From: Kangiella sp.
Lineage (GTDB): Bacteria > Pseudomonadota > Gammaproteobacteria > Enterobacterales > Kangiellaceae
Assembly (NCBI RefSeq): GCF_014762745.1
Contig: NZ_JABURJ010000112.1
Coordinates: 1 to 64,000, forward strand
Direction: 5' to 3'
DNA: 64,000 nucleotides
Shown here: piece after piece, positions 28,765 through 39,232 of the stretch
Layout of the letters: each line of letters opens with the position of its first letter
Numbering within the stretch: the stretch's first letter is position 1
Position numbers and translations under genes: made by a program
The notes under the pieces: model-generated
What the model was told of the DNA's origin: nothing
Database searches by the model: none
What the model saw: the letters and a program-made list of their open reading frames with translations, nothing else

Positions 28765-28788
28765 ACTGGCTAGATTGGTCTAGCCAGT
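28765..28788. terminator. stem-loop, possible terminator
   Basis: ACTGGCTAGA-TTGG-TCTAGCCAGT. Confidence 0.5.
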
Positions 28789-28876
28789 CGCTTTATGTCG
28801 AGTCGTTACTTGCTTATATGTAACTCCCTGTCTATATTAGTTTCTTTGCATATTTTTTCAGACAATTACTCCTATA

Positions 28877-30340
28877 ATGAGCCTAACCGAACATTTTGCG
28901 CCTTTCCGTCAGGGAATTATTGGCGAGAACCACCGTTATGATACTGCGCCAAATGGCGATTCCATTTTATACGCCGACTGGACTGCCAGTGGTCGTCTGT
29001 ATCGTCCAATTGAAGACTTTATTATCAATACCTTAGGGCCTTATGTAGCCAACACTCATACTGAAACGACGCTCACCGGCACCACCATGACCAATGCCTA
29101 TCATGATGCGCAGCAAATTATTAAGCGTCATGTTAACGCTGATGAGAATGATGTGTTAATTGCTGCAGGTTCAGGTATGACACTGGTGATTAACAAGTTC
29201 CAGCGCATGTTGGGTTTGCGCGTTCCTGAAAAGTGGCGAGACCGGTTAGATATTCAGGAACATGAAAAGCCATTGGTGCTGGTGACTCACATGGAGCACC
29301 ATTCCAACCAGACCACCTGGCATGAGTGCGAAGTGACTTTAGAGATTATTCGCTCTGATTCGCGTGGTCGCCCTGACTTGGGTCACATGCGCGAACTGCT
29401 TGAAAAGTATCAGGATCGATTGGTTAAGATTGGTTCTTTTACGGCCTGTAGTAATGTTACCGGGATTAAGACGCCCTACCATGAAATGGCGAAAATCATG
29501 CATCAGCATAATGGTCTGTGCTTTGTGGATTTTGCTGCTTCCGCACCTTATGTCGATATTGATATGCACCCTGCCGATCCGGAACACAAGCTGGATGCTA
29601 TTTTTATCTCACCGCACAAGTTTCTAGGCGGCCCCGGCAGTAGCGGTATTCTGATTTTTGATAAAAAACTCTATGATTGCAAAGTGCCGGATCAGCCAGG
29701 CGGCGGTACTGTGTCCTGGACTAACCCCTGGGGTGAGCATCGTTTTTTCGATAATATCGAAGCACGCGAAGATGGCGGAACGCCCGGTTTCCTACAAACC
29801 ATCAAAGCGGCGTTGGCCTTTAAACTTAAAGACGCCATGGGTGTTGATAAAATTCAGCAACGTGAAGCCCATCTCGCCAACATCTTACTAGAGGGTTTCT
29901 CTTCCATTCCTGACGTTCGGATTTTAGAAGGTGAACAGAAGGAGCGACTTTGTATTATATCTTTTTATGTTCTTGGCATTCATCACAACCTTATTGTTCG
30001 CTTATTGAACGATAAGTTCGGTATTCAAACTCGTGGTGGTTGCTCCTGCGCCGGCACTTATGGCCATTTATTGCTAGGCGTCGATCAATTACAAAGCCAT
30101 GAAATCACTAATAAAATTGACCAGGGTGATCTGACTGATAAGCCAGGTTGGGTTCGAGTTTCGTTACATCCAACTAATCATGATGAAGAGGCCCACTTTA
30201 TTGTCGATGCACTCAGGCAAGTGATTGAAAATGCAGAAGCCTGGTCGCAAGATTATGATTTTAATCCAGCTACTGGCGACTTTATCCCAAGTTTTTCCCA
30301 GCCAGCATTAAAATCATTGCGCGACTTTTCACCTTTATAG
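28877..30340 (+). CDS. class V aminotransferase (cysteine desulfurase-like)
   Basis: PLP lysine ISPHKFLGGPGSSGIL; RGGCSCAGTYGH. Confidence 0.88.
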   Translation: MSLTEHFAPFRQGIIGENHRYDTAPNGDSILYADWTASGRLYRPIEDFIINTLGPYVANTHTETTLTGTTMTNAYHDAQQIIKRHVNADENDVLIAAGSGMTLVINKFQRMLGLRVPEKWRDRLDIQEHEKPLVLVTHMEHHSNQTTWHECEVTLEIIRSDSRGRPDLGHMRELLEKYQDRLVKIGSFTACSNVTGIKTPYHEMAKIMHQHNGLCFVDFAASAPYVDIDMHPADPEHKLDAIFISPHKFLGGPGSSGILIFDKKLYDCKVPDQPGGGTVSWTNPWGEHRFFDNIEAREDGGTPGFLQTIKAALAFKLKDAMGVDKIQQREAHLANILLEGFSSIPDVRILEGEQKERLCIISFYVLGIHHNLIVRLLNDKFGIQTRGGCSCAGTYGHLLLGVDQLQSHEITNKIDQGDLTDKPGWVRVSLHPTNHDEEAHFIVDALRQVIENAEAWSQDYDFNPATGDFIPSFSQPALKSLRDFSPL

Positions 30341-30385
30341 AAAGTGCGAATTGCGCATTGTTATAGATTAAGGCAGAATTTGATA

Positions 30386-30721
30386 ATGAATGAACGACCT
30401 AACTCTAGCACTATGGCATTTACTGATGAGATGCAACAGCACTCTGCCGAAGCTGCAAAGCTTCTAAAAAATATTTCCAACGAACAGCGATTGATGATTC
30501 TCTGTATTTTACTTGAGAAAGAATTATCTGTTGGTGAGTTAAATGAAATGCTTCCCCAACTAAGTCAATCTGCGTTATCACAACACTTGGCCTTGTTGCG
30601 TAAAAGTGATCTGGTGAACACCCGTCGTCATTCACAAACCATCTATTATTCCTTGGCATCGACAGAAGTCGCTCGCATCATTCACCTACTGCATGAAATC
30701 TATTGTCAGGAGACTTGTTAA
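30386..30721 (+). CDS. ArsR-family regulator, BigR/SqrR-like
   Basis: NEQRLMILCILLEKELSVGELNEML...QSALSQHLALLRKSDLV; two Cys at BigR-type positions. Confidence 0.85.
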   Translation: MNERPNSSTMAFTDEMQQHSAEAAKLLKNISNEQRLMILCILLEKELSVGELNEMLPQLSQSALSQHLALLRKSDLVNTRRHSQTIYYSLASTEVARIIHLLHEIYCQETC

Positions 30722-31104
30722 TGCAACCTTGTTTACAAAATTACATTGGTACGATTAAGCAAAATATTAAAGAAATTTCCATTGAAGATTTTAAGTGCAC
30801 CGATTGCTCAGATGCTTTGGTGATTGACGTTCGCGAACCAGCTGAACATGCTGATGGAATTATTGAAGGTGCTTTGCCGATTCCTCGAGGCGTTCTTGAA
30901 TTTAAATTATTCAGCCACCCCGAAGTTGAAGGCCTGTCTGAAGAAGAAGTTCTTAATAAACCTGTATATATCTATTGTGCAACAGGTGGCCGTTCCGCAT
31001 GTTGTGCACATGCTCTTGAGCAAATTGGTTTTAAGAATGTGTTTTCGGTTGCTGGTGGAATTAAGCAGTGGGTCGAAAGCGGCGGCAAAATTGTTAAGCC
31101 TTAA
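30721..31104 (+). CDS. rhodanese-like domain protein
   Basis: VIDVREPAEHADGIIEGA; CATGGRSACCA active site. Confidence 0.9.
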   Translation: MQPCLQNYIGTIKQNIKEISIEDFKCTDCSDALVIDVREPAEHADGIIEGALPIPRGVLEFKLFSHPEVEGLSEEEVLNKPVYIYCATGGRSACCAHALEQIGFKNVFSVAGGIKQWVESGGKIVKP

Positions 31105-31134
31105 TATCCATATTTCAGACCATATTAAAAAACA

Positions 31135-31160
31135 TAGGGACAACTCATGAGTTGTCCCTA
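31135..31160. terminator. 26-bp perfect palindrome between convergent genes, possible bidirectional terminator
   Basis: TAGGGACAACTCATGAGTTGTCCCTA. Confidence 0.5.
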
Positions 31161-31175
31161 CATAAACTCTAACTA

Positions 31176-31403
31176 CTAAGATCCTGTTGCAGTCTGTCTT
31201 TCAGTTTTAAAACCCAACTTCTTTATCACCATCATGGCCGGGCAGAATCCTGTGAATGCTGACTGGAATAAATTCGCGCCGACAAAAACCGTTAGCCACA
31301 ACCAATAAGGATGAACATACCAGGTTAGCACTACTGATAATAAAACCATAAAACCGGCGAAAGCCATCAGTACTCTTTCGGCGGTCATTTTTTTCTCTGC
31401 CAT
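31176..31403 (-). CDS. DUF2892 (YgaP-type) membrane protein
   Basis: 75 aa; ERVLMAFAGFMVLLSV...ANLFQSAFTGFCPAMMVIKKLG. Confidence 0.85.
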   Translation of the reverse strand: MAEKKMTAERVLMAFAGFMVLLSVVLTWYVHPYWLWLTVFVGANLFQSAFTGFCPAMMVIKKLGFKTERQTATGS

Positions 31404-31414
31404 AGGATTGCCTC

Positions 31415-32734
31415 CTAAAATTGATATCTCACACGCACATAGGCGTTACTTGCATCTTCAAACTGGCCAAAGAAGCTGTGTGCTTCTTGACCATTGAATA
31501 GGTTTGCACCAACCGTAAACAACCATTCATCACTGAAACGGTAATTCATGCTGGGGCGTAAATAACTGTCATCATCACTCGGCGAATAGAATGCAAACAG
31601 TGACCAGACAAACTTATCTTTAGGCGTACGATAGGTGACTCTCGTTGTCACCAGATGACGCTTTTCCTCTCCCTCATATTGCGGGAATGGTGAATTCGCA
31701 ATCAGTTCATCATAATCCTGTGTCCACTCCAGATAATACTGAAGTCCAAGCGTTAATCGCGTCGCCACTTCCGATTCATAACCAGCTAAGAATCGCCATT
31801 GCGAATTTTTAACAAAGGGATCGGTGCCATCAGAATCTTCAGCTGCATCGTGGTAAGCCACCTCAAAATTATAAAGTCCACTTTCAATACTTCCTCGAAC
31901 ACTGGCACCAAAAATATCTTTACGATGAAAGGTTGGTCGAAAATTGTTGGTGATACCAACCGGCTGCTTATCGAATCCTCGATAACCATATAAAGCGTAC
32001 TCGGTGCCTTCCACATTTTTGTATAAACGCAACGCTATTTCGCTGTTACCAAAGTTTTCATCAGGCTCTACCGGATTAATCACATCAAAGCCACCAATAT
32101 TGTCACCTACGATGGGGTTAAATAATGAAAATCGCTCGCCATTAATGTAACGATCTTCTTCAAACACAGGTGTCCAAACCAGATCCACATTCAGTGCATC
32201 AAAATAACTGGTGATTCGTACCGAGTTTGCCGGCGCTTTCAAGTAAGTGTCTTCGCGTCCTGAAAAAAATGACTGCCAATCTTTTGGAAACAGATCATTC
32301 AGGAAAACCAAATCTCCGGTTCCCCAGGTGCTGATTTGACGACCAACTTTAAAATCTGTATTTCCGAACGCAGAAAAGCTCCAGGCTAATTCCCGAATAT
32401 CCAACTCCATATCATCGGTCACACCGTCATACCAGGTATCACCTCGAAAACTGAAATCTACATCTTCACCGTTGTAATCAGCTTCCAGATGTCCGCGTAT
32501 TTCATTCAGGGTTTCTTTATCATCAAATAACGGATCGGTTTGCAACCGACGGCCGTAACCTGCTTCAACAAACCCCGCCCAGGACCAATTGGAAGACTCT
32601 TCTTCATCCCATTCCTCTTCCCACACATCGCCCCATTCATTTTCTTCAGCGGCCATGCTTACGGGCAGTCCATAGGTGGTTATCAAACCACCCAGGATCA
32701 ACCATTTGAATATCCGTGTTTTTACTCGCATCAT
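31415..32734 (-). CDS. outer-membrane beta-barrel / porin-like protein
   Basis: Signal peptide, repeated amphipathic strands, C-terminal VRYQF. Confidence 0.7.
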   Translation of the reverse strand: MMRVKTRIFKWLILGGLITTYGLPVSMAAEENEWGDVWEEEWDEEESSNWSWAGFVEAGYGRRLQTDPLFDDKETLNEIRGHLEADYNGEDVDFSFRGDTWYDGVTDDMELDIRELAWSFSAFGNTDFKVGRQISTWGTGDLVFLNDLFPKDWQSFFSGREDTYLKAPANSVRITSYFDALNVDLVWTPVFEEDRYINGERFSLFNPIVGDNIGGFDVINPVEPDENFGNSEIALRLYKNVEGTEYALYGYRGFDKQPVGITNNFRPTFHRKDIFGASVRGSIESGLYNFEVAYHDAAEDSDGTDPFVKNSQWRFLAGYESEVATRLTLGLQYYLEWTQDYDELIANSPFPQYEGEEKRHLVTTRVTYRTPKDKFVWSLFAFYSPSDDDSYLRPSMNYRFSDEWLFTVGANLFNGQEAHSFFGQFEDASNAYVRVRYQF

Positions 32735-32748
32735 TTTTCCTTTGCCTG

Positions 32749-33591
32749 CTAGTCTTGACCGGCTTCCAACCATTCGCTTGGCGGATTTCTCAATGAACGT
32801 GAAGTAAATACATCTTCAGGTACACCAATGTTATATACCGGACGACGGAATTCCATGTAGGTAACACTGCCACTTTCCAGATTCGAAATCTTCGATTTCA
32901 TCACCGTTGGAATACCCTGCACTTCTTCAACTTCAGCAACGTCCATCCGACGATAGACTTCACCTTTATCGTTAAAGTATTCCACCGTCATCGGCAAAAA
33001 AGTTTCCTTGTTGATATTCGCAATGTAATAGGCAAACTCAACATTCGCTTTATCCTTCGGTGTGTTTTTGACAATGTAGGCAGTATCCGTTACTTCCATT
33101 AGCTCATGACTATCGAGCGCAGGGTTACGTCCCGATACATCCTCATAAAAGAAATCCGATCCTACAAAGCTGGTACGTTTATCACCTGCCGAGATCCGTT
33201 TTTCCAAATCCAGGCCAGGCAGATACAACCAGCGATCATCATCACGATCCACATGCTTATTCACTAGAAAAACAGTGCCACGCACATCGGATGGACGACT
33301 GAACACCACCAGAAAATTCTGATCGCCTTCATCTTCGATATCTTTTCGCAGAATAACAAACTGTCTTAACTGACGATTACCATCTTTATCGACAATCATC
33401 ATACGCGCATCACTACGGCCATCATCTCCTGCATAGTAGGACACTTTATTTGCCTTACTAATAATTTCTTCAACGCTTAATTCGCTGTCGCTTTCCGCTA
33501 CCTGTAGGCTGGCGGCCATCATTGGCAGGGCGAGACCAGTTACCAATAATGCTAAAACTTTTTGCTTCAAACTTTTGTGTAAGCTTTTCAT
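32749..33591 (-). CDS. outer membrane lipoprotein-sorting protein (LolA-like fold)
   Basis: DVRGTVFLV...DDRWLYLPGLDLEKRISAGDKRTSFVGSDFFYEDVSGR. Confidence 0.85.
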   Translation of the reverse strand: MKSLHKSLKQKVLALLVTGLALPMMAASLQVAESDSELSVEEIISKANKVSYYAGDDGRSDARMMIVDKDGNRQLRQFVILRKDIEDEGDQNFLVVFSRPSDVRGTVFLVNKHVDRDDDRWLYLPGLDLEKRISAGDKRTSFVGSDFFYEDVSGRNPALDSHELMEVTDTAYIVKNTPKDKANVEFAYYIANINKETFLPMTVEYFNDKGEVYRRMDVAEVEEVQGIPTVMKSKISNLESGSVTYMEFRRPVYNIGVPEDVFTSRSLRNPPSEWLEAGQD

Positions 33592-33602
33592 GTAAAGCCT
33601 CC

Positions 33603-36116
33603 TTATGATTTAAATGCCCACTTGCGTGTAGCTTTTAACGCCACCGGTAATAAGACCAGTGTTACCACTGCTGACGCAGCCATAATGGTTGCCAGGAAGA
33701 AACCTACTGTTATGTAGGGCACTAATGGCGCGAACAGTAATGGTGTAAAACCAATTGCAATCACAATCGCATTACGACTGATTGCTGATGCCGGTTCTTC
33801 AAACATTTTGACCATGGTTTGTTTAAAGCCTCCTGTCTGCTTGAAGATCTCTCGAGAGCGCTCCAAGAAATGGATTGCAAAGTCAATCGACAAACCGAGC
33901 GTCAAGGACGATAAGACTGCAATCGGCATGTCATAGTCTTTGCCCACCCAGCCAATCAGTCCGTAAATAAACAGAATGGTGATACTTAATGGCAACATAG
34001 CCAGCAATCCAAACAGAATGCTGCGGAATAAAATGATCATCATCAATAGCACTACCACAAAGGCGCTCATCAAACTGTCCAACATGCCTTTGACCATTTC
34101 ATCCTGCCAGACCATGTTAAGATAACTCTTACCGGCCCATTGTGCCTTAACACCATCCGGTAATGGATTTTCCGCAAAGTACTGTTCAACAAACTCCACC
34201 ACCTTCGTCATATCCTGGTTATCACCACTGGTTAACTGTAGCCAGACCGCTGTTGAGTCATACTCCTTAGTCACCATATGCCACAGATCCTGCGGTCTAT
34301 GCGATGACTGATATTGCAACAACGCCTGTGCTACACCATTCTGACTATCTGGAATAACAAAATCTTTTGGCTGACCGGTTTTTAATTCACGGGTCACCGT
34401 TTTAACCACATCAGCTAACGAATTACTTTTACCGACATAACCACTGTCCGCCAACGCCTGTTGTAATTCCTCTATTTCATGCAGAATTTCTGGCTGCTGG
34501 AAATAGGCAACTTTGATCCGCGCTTTATCAGTCTGCATGATCAAGTTTTCCAAAATCTCAGCCTGCTCATCGGTTGCATCAAACAACTTATCTTCCAACA
34601 GGATAATGACCTGATTCAGTTGTGTTGCCAGTGCATTTTCGTTTTGCATGACGCCCTCGATTTCGCTACGTAATGTATCGTCTTCGATCACACTGACCGC
34701 ACTCATCCACTCGTCTTTAGCCACTGCATCATCTGCTTCTAAAATCAGGTAAGCATCGTAGGTTCCGGCAAAGTGCTCATTGAGCACCTTATCCGCCACC
34801 CGAATTTCATGATCCGCCTTAAACCAGCGCACAGGGTTATCATTAATCTGAATCTGCGTAATACCCCAGACACTTAACGCCACCACCGCAACGAAGAATA
34901 CTGTCACCAGCTTGCTGGCTGCCAGGCTGCCTTTGCCAATCTTGTGCAGCACTTTCTGCAATGCATCTTCTTTTTTCGCTTCTGTCTGCAATGACGCCAG
35001 CGCTTTTGGCTTTAATGCAACAAGATAGGCTGGAATAAAGATGATGGTTAGCAGGAATGCCAACAAAATACCAAAACCAACATAGGCACCGAAAATCTGT
35101 ACCGGTGGAATTGGCGTTAGTAATAACGAGAAGAAACCCACCGCCGAAGTCACACTGGTGTACAACATGGGTGTGAATAGATGACCAATGACTTCTTTAA
35201 TCACCTCTTTGCGATCACGCCCCGGCTTATAGCTATCGGCAAATTCTGACATGATGTGGATGGAATCCACCACCGCAATTGGCATCAGGAAGATCGGAAT
35301 CATCGAGCTCATGATGTGTACGGTAAAGCCCATGCCAATCAGCAACCCCATGGTGATAATCACCGTCGCCATGGCGATAATCATAGGCGCCGCAATAAAT
35401 TTATAGTTACGAAAGAATACCCACATCAGGATGAAAATGACTAAAGCTGCCAGCGGTGCTGAAATTCCCATCTGCACAAACATCTGATAACCAAAAGTAT
35501 CTTCGGCTACCGGTAAACCGGTAATGTGGTATTCATCCTCTGAATCCAATTGGCTAATTAAGCCTCTGATTTCCTCTGAAATACGATAGCTTTCATCTTT
35601 ATCCAGAATAGGCACATATATCGCCGTTGCCTTATCATCGCCCGAGGCCAGGGTATCCTGTAATAATGGTAGGCGTTCCACCTGCTGATTAATCCAGTCA
35701 GCCCGCTGCTGAGTCTCTGGAGCCTCTTTCATCAACCATTCAAAGCGAATGGTGCCCGGGCCTTCCTGACTGATATTGTCCACGGTTGATAGGGCCATCA
35801 TATCCGGCGCTACCACTCCTTCAATCTCTGCAATACCATCGGTCAGCTGTTTAATAGCCTGTAGTGACTGTGGGTTAAAAATCCCCTGCTCGCCATGGTT
35901 GACTGCACCAACCACAATGATGTCATACAGGTCAAAGCGATCTTTAACGTCATTGTGATAGACACGCGACGCCTGATCTTCAGCCAGCATATTCTCCGGA
36001 TCCGTATCCACCACGATGTTCGGGATCATGGCTCCGGTAATTGCTGTCAGTAGCAATGTCATGATGAAAACCCACTTGGGCTTCGTCATCGAGAATTTAA
36101 GCAGAGACTGTTTCAT
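33603..36116 (-). CDS. RND/MMPL-family exporter
   Basis: Two MMPL modules, 12 TM segments, DSIHIMSEF and LSIDFAIHFLERSR. Confidence 0.9.
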   Translation of the reverse strand: MKQSLLKFSMTKPKWVFIMTLLLTAITGAMIPNIVVDTDPENMLAEDQASRVYHNDVKDRFDLYDIIVVGAVNHGEQGIFNPQSLQAIKQLTDGIAEIEGVVAPDMMALSTVDNISQEGPGTIRFEWLMKEAPETQQRADWINQQVERLPLLQDTLASGDDKATAIYVPILDKDESYRISEEIRGLISQLDSEDEYHITGLPVAEDTFGYQMFVQMGISAPLAALVIFILMWVFFRNYKFIAAPMIIAMATVIITMGLLIGMGFTVHIMSSMIPIFLMPIAVVDSIHIMSEFADSYKPGRDRKEVIKEVIGHLFTPMLYTSVTSAVGFFSLLLTPIPPVQIFGAYVGFGILLAFLLTIIFIPAYLVALKPKALASLQTEAKKEDALQKVLHKIGKGSLAASKLVTVFFVAVVALSVWGITQIQINDNPVRWFKADHEIRVADKVLNEHFAGTYDAYLILEADDAVAKDEWMSAVSVIEDDTLRSEIEGVMQNENALATQLNQVIILLEDKLFDATDEQAEILENLIMQTDKARIKVAYFQQPEILHEIEELQQALADSGYVGKSNSLADVVKTVTRELKTGQPKDFVIPDSQNGVAQALLQYQSSHRPQDLWHMVTKEYDSTAVWLQLTSGDNQDMTKVVEFVEQYFAENPLPDGVKAQWAGKSYLNMVWQDEMVKGMLDSLMSAFVVVLLMMIILFRSILFGLLAMLPLSITILFIYGLIGWVGKDYDMPIAVLSSLTLGLSIDFAIHFLERSREIFKQTGGFKQTMVKMFEEPASAISRNAIVIAIGFTPLLFAPLVPYITVGFFLATIMAASAVVTLVLLPVALKATRKWAFKS

Positions 36117-36240
36117 AGGACCTTCCATTAAGCTCTTTATTAGGCATTCATTAGAGATAGCTAATATATTGTAGATTAGTGTTTGCTAATATTCAAGCAA
36201 TAAACTATCCTAACTAGCAAATTTATTGATTCAATATAGC

Positions 36241-37104
36241 ATGTCTATCGAAATTAAATCCTTCTATCACGATGATACTGGCACCTGGAGTTATATCCTT
36301 ATTGATCCTGATCAAAAAATAGCCACTATTATTGACCCGGTCATGGACTACGACCTCAGCTCAGGCAAAGTTAGCTATCAGTCCGCCAACCAACTTATTG
36401 ATTACATTAAACAAAACTCCCTCAGCTTACAATGGATACTCGAAACTCATGCCCACGCAGATCACATTTCTGCGGCCCAACATATAAAACAGCAGCTTGG
36501 CGGCAAAATTGTTATCGGCGAAGGTATAAAAGAGGTGCAAAGCCATTTCAGCGAGTTTTTCAATATTGATATGCCAATTGATGGCAGCCAGTTTGACCGC
36601 CTGATGGCCAAGGGTGAAAAGCTTCCTTTCGGCTTTTACGAATTTACCGCTTACCCAACCCCCGGCCACACCAACGACAGCATGAGTTACCTGATTGAAG
36701 GCAATCTGTTTATTGGCGATACCTTCTTCCACCCCGACACAGGCACCGCGCGCTGTGACTTCCCCGGCGGTGATGCCGAAAAACTGTTCGACAGCCTGCA
36801 ATTCCTCGTTTCCTTCCCGGATGACTATAAATTGTGGTTGTGTCATGACTATCCCGATGGCCGTGAACCGGAAACAGGCATCACTGTGGTCGATATGAAG
36901 CAAAATGTCCATTTGCAGCAGGCGCATAACAATAAAGACGAATTTGTCGCAATCCGCACCAAGCGAGACTCGACTCTGGATGTCCCCCGTTTGATTTATC
37001 CGTCGGTTCAATTAAATATTCGCGCTGCTGAGTTACCGCAGGATGAGACCAACGGACGTAAGTATCTGAAAATGCCCTTGTTTGTACAAAAAGACAACAA
37101 CTGA
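36241..37104 (+). CDS. MBL-fold persulfide dioxygenase-like (ETHE1/Blh type)
   Basis: THAHADHISAA, PTPGHTNDSMSY, GDTFFHPDTGTARCDFPGGDAEKLFDSL, LCHDYP. Confidence 0.9.
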   Translation: MSIEIKSFYHDDTGTWSYILIDPDQKIATIIDPVMDYDLSSGKVSYQSANQLIDYIKQNSLSLQWILETHAHADHISAAQHIKQQLGGKIVIGEGIKEVQSHFSEFFNIDMPIDGSQFDRLMAKGEKLPFGFYEFTAYPTPGHTNDSMSYLIEGNLFIGDTFFHPDTGTARCDFPGGDAEKLFDSLQFLVSFPDDYKLWLCHDYPDGREPETGITVVDMKQNVHLQQAHNNKDEFVAIRTKRDSTLDVPRLIYPSVQLNIRAAELPQDETNGRKYLKMPLFVQKDNN

Positions 37105-37201
37105 TATTGAGTGTCCAGCCCATTTCTTGATTTTCCATTGTCTTTGCTGGCGGCAAATTGCTAAACTTGCCGCCAGTTTTGATTAATCCTCTTGCAGCCT
37201 T

Positions 37202-39226
37202 TTGTCACTACCACAACTCAACGAAAAACAACGTGAAGCACTCTTAGCCACTCAAGGTCCGCTCCTGGTATTGGCCGGTGCTGGCAGTGGTAAAACAAGT
37301 GTGATTACGCGCAAGATGGTCTATCTAATCAAAGAAAAAGCAATACCCGCCCGCAATATTATTGCCGTAACCTTTACCAACAAAGCTGCTCGCGAAATGA
37401 AACAGCGAGTCAGTAAACTGGCCGGTGCAAACGCTACTCAGGGCCTGACGGTTTCGACCTTCCATAACTTTGGCCTTAACTTTATTCGTCGCGAATATAA
37501 AAAGCTCGGCATGAAGTCCAACTTTACTATTTTCGATGATCAGGACAGTCTGGCGCTGATTAAAGATCTGGGGTTCAAGGTAGCTGAAAGCGACAAGCAA
37601 TTGCTGTTTCGTCTGCAACAACAAATTTCGGCCTGGAAAAATGATCTGATTCTTCCTGAGCATGCAATCAATCATGCCAAAGATCAGGAGCAGCTTATTT
37701 TCTCCAAGGTCTACGAAAAATATGCACGCAGCATGAAAGCTTACAATGCGGTTGATTTCGATGACCTGATCCTGATTCCAACTTTATTGTTGCGCGATGA
37801 TCCGGAAGTTCGTGAAAAATGGCAAAACAAAATTCGCTATTTGCTGGTCGATGAATATCAGGATACCAATACCAGCCAGTATGAATTAATCAAACATCTG
37901 GTCGGTCAGTTTGGCAATTTTACAGTGGTCGGTGATGATGATCAGTCTATCTATTCATGGCGCGGTGCTCGGCCTGAAAATCTTGATCAATTAGCCAGAG
38001 ATTATCCTAATTTACAAGTTATTAAGCTCGAACAGAATTACCGTTCTTACGGCCGCATTCTTAAAGCAGCCAACGTTCTGATCGAAAATAATCCCCATGC
38101 CTTTGAAAAGAAGTTGTGGTCAGACAAACCTTATGGGGATCCACTGAAAGTCGTCACCTGTCCCAATGAAGATGCTGAAGCGGAAAAAGTAGTCACTGAG
38201 ATTATCAGCCGCAAGGTGCGCACAAAAAATGGTCGCTATTCAGACTTTGCCATTTTGTATCGTGGCAATCATCAGGCAAAAATTTTTGAACGTACTTTAA
38301 TTGCCAATAATGTTCCCTATAAAATTTCCGGAAGCACATCCTTCTTCTCTCGCGCAGAGATTAAAGACATTATGGCTTACCTGCGTTTGCTGACTAATCC
38401 AGATGACGATAATGCCTTTTTGCGCATTGCCAATACACCCCGTCGCGGTATTGGCCCAACAACATTGGAACAGTTGGGCTCCTACGCCAATATGCGACAT
38501 ATCAGTTTGTTTGCCGCCACCCAGGAAATCGGTCTGGAGCAGCACTTGCAAGGTAAGGGCCTGGAAAATGTCCGTCGTTTCTCTGATTTAATTTCTCGCG
38601 CTGCGGATAATGCCGAGCGAGGTGATAGCGTGGGCGTTATTCATGATCTGGTAGCACGTATCGGTTATCACTCCTGGCTACACGAAACCTCCAGCACACC
38701 TAAGGCAGCTGAATACCGTTGGAATAATATTCAAGAATTACTAGGTTGGGTAGAGAAAGGTATTGATGACAATGAGCAGGATCCAAATCCTTTCGCCGCA
38801 GCCGTAGCTAATCTGATGTTACGCGATATGCTGGATCGCAATGAAAAAGAAGAAGAGGAATCCAACGAAGTACAGCTGATGACTTTACACGCAGCCAAGG
38901 GTCTTGAATTCCCGCATGTTTATCTGGTAGGTATGGAAGAAGAGTTTCTCCCTCACAAGTCCAGCATTGAAAACGATGATATCGAAGAAGAAAGACGCCT
39001 CGCTTATGTTGGCATTACCCGAGCACAGAAAACTCTGACTTTTACCCTTTGCAAAAAACGTTCAAAGTATGGTGAAGTAATGGCCTGCGAACCCAGTCGT
39101 TTTCTTGAGGAGCTCCCTCAGGATGACCTCGACTGGGATGCAAAGCGCAAGCCGCTAACCGAAGAAGAACAGGAGCAGCTCGCTACTGATAACATTTCGA
39201 TGTTGAAATCACTTTTTGCTGATTAA
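37202..39226 (+). CDS. rep: ATP-dependent DNA helicase Rep
   Basis: UvrD/Rep superfamily motifs GAGSGKTSVITRK, VDEYQDTN, TLHAAKGLEFPHVYL; TTG start. Confidence 0.93.
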   Translation: MSLPQLNEKQREALLATQGPLLVLAGAGSGKTSVITRKMVYLIKEKAIPARNIIAVTFTNKAAREMKQRVSKLAGANATQGLTVSTFHNFGLNFIRREYKKLGMKSNFTIFDDQDSLALIKDLGFKVAESDKQLLFRLQQQISAWKNDLILPEHAINHAKDQEQLIFSKVYEKYARSMKAYNAVDFDDLILIPTLLLRDDPEVREKWQNKIRYLLVDEYQDTNTSQYELIKHLVGQFGNFTVVGDDDQSIYSWRGARPENLDQLARDYPNLQVIKLEQNYRSYGRILKAANVLIENNPHAFEKKLWSDKPYGDPLKVVTCPNEDAEAEKVVTEIISRKVRTKNGRYSDFAILYRGNHQAKIFERTLIANNVPYKISGSTSFFSRAEIKDIMAYLRLLTNPDDDNAFLRIANTPRRGIGPTTLEQLGSYANMRHISLFAATQEIGLEQHLQGKGLENVRRFSDLISRAADNAERGDSVGVIHDLVARIGYHSWLHETSSTPKAAEYRWNNIQELLGWVEKGIDDNEQDPNPFAAAVANLMLRDMLDRNEKEEEESNEVQLMTLHAAKGLEFPHVYLVGMEEEFLPHKSSIENDDIEEERRLAYVGITRAQKTLTFTLCKKRSKYGEVMACEPSRFLEELPQDDLDWDAKRKPLTEEEQEQLATDNISMLKSLFAD

Positions 39227-39232
39227 AAAGTT

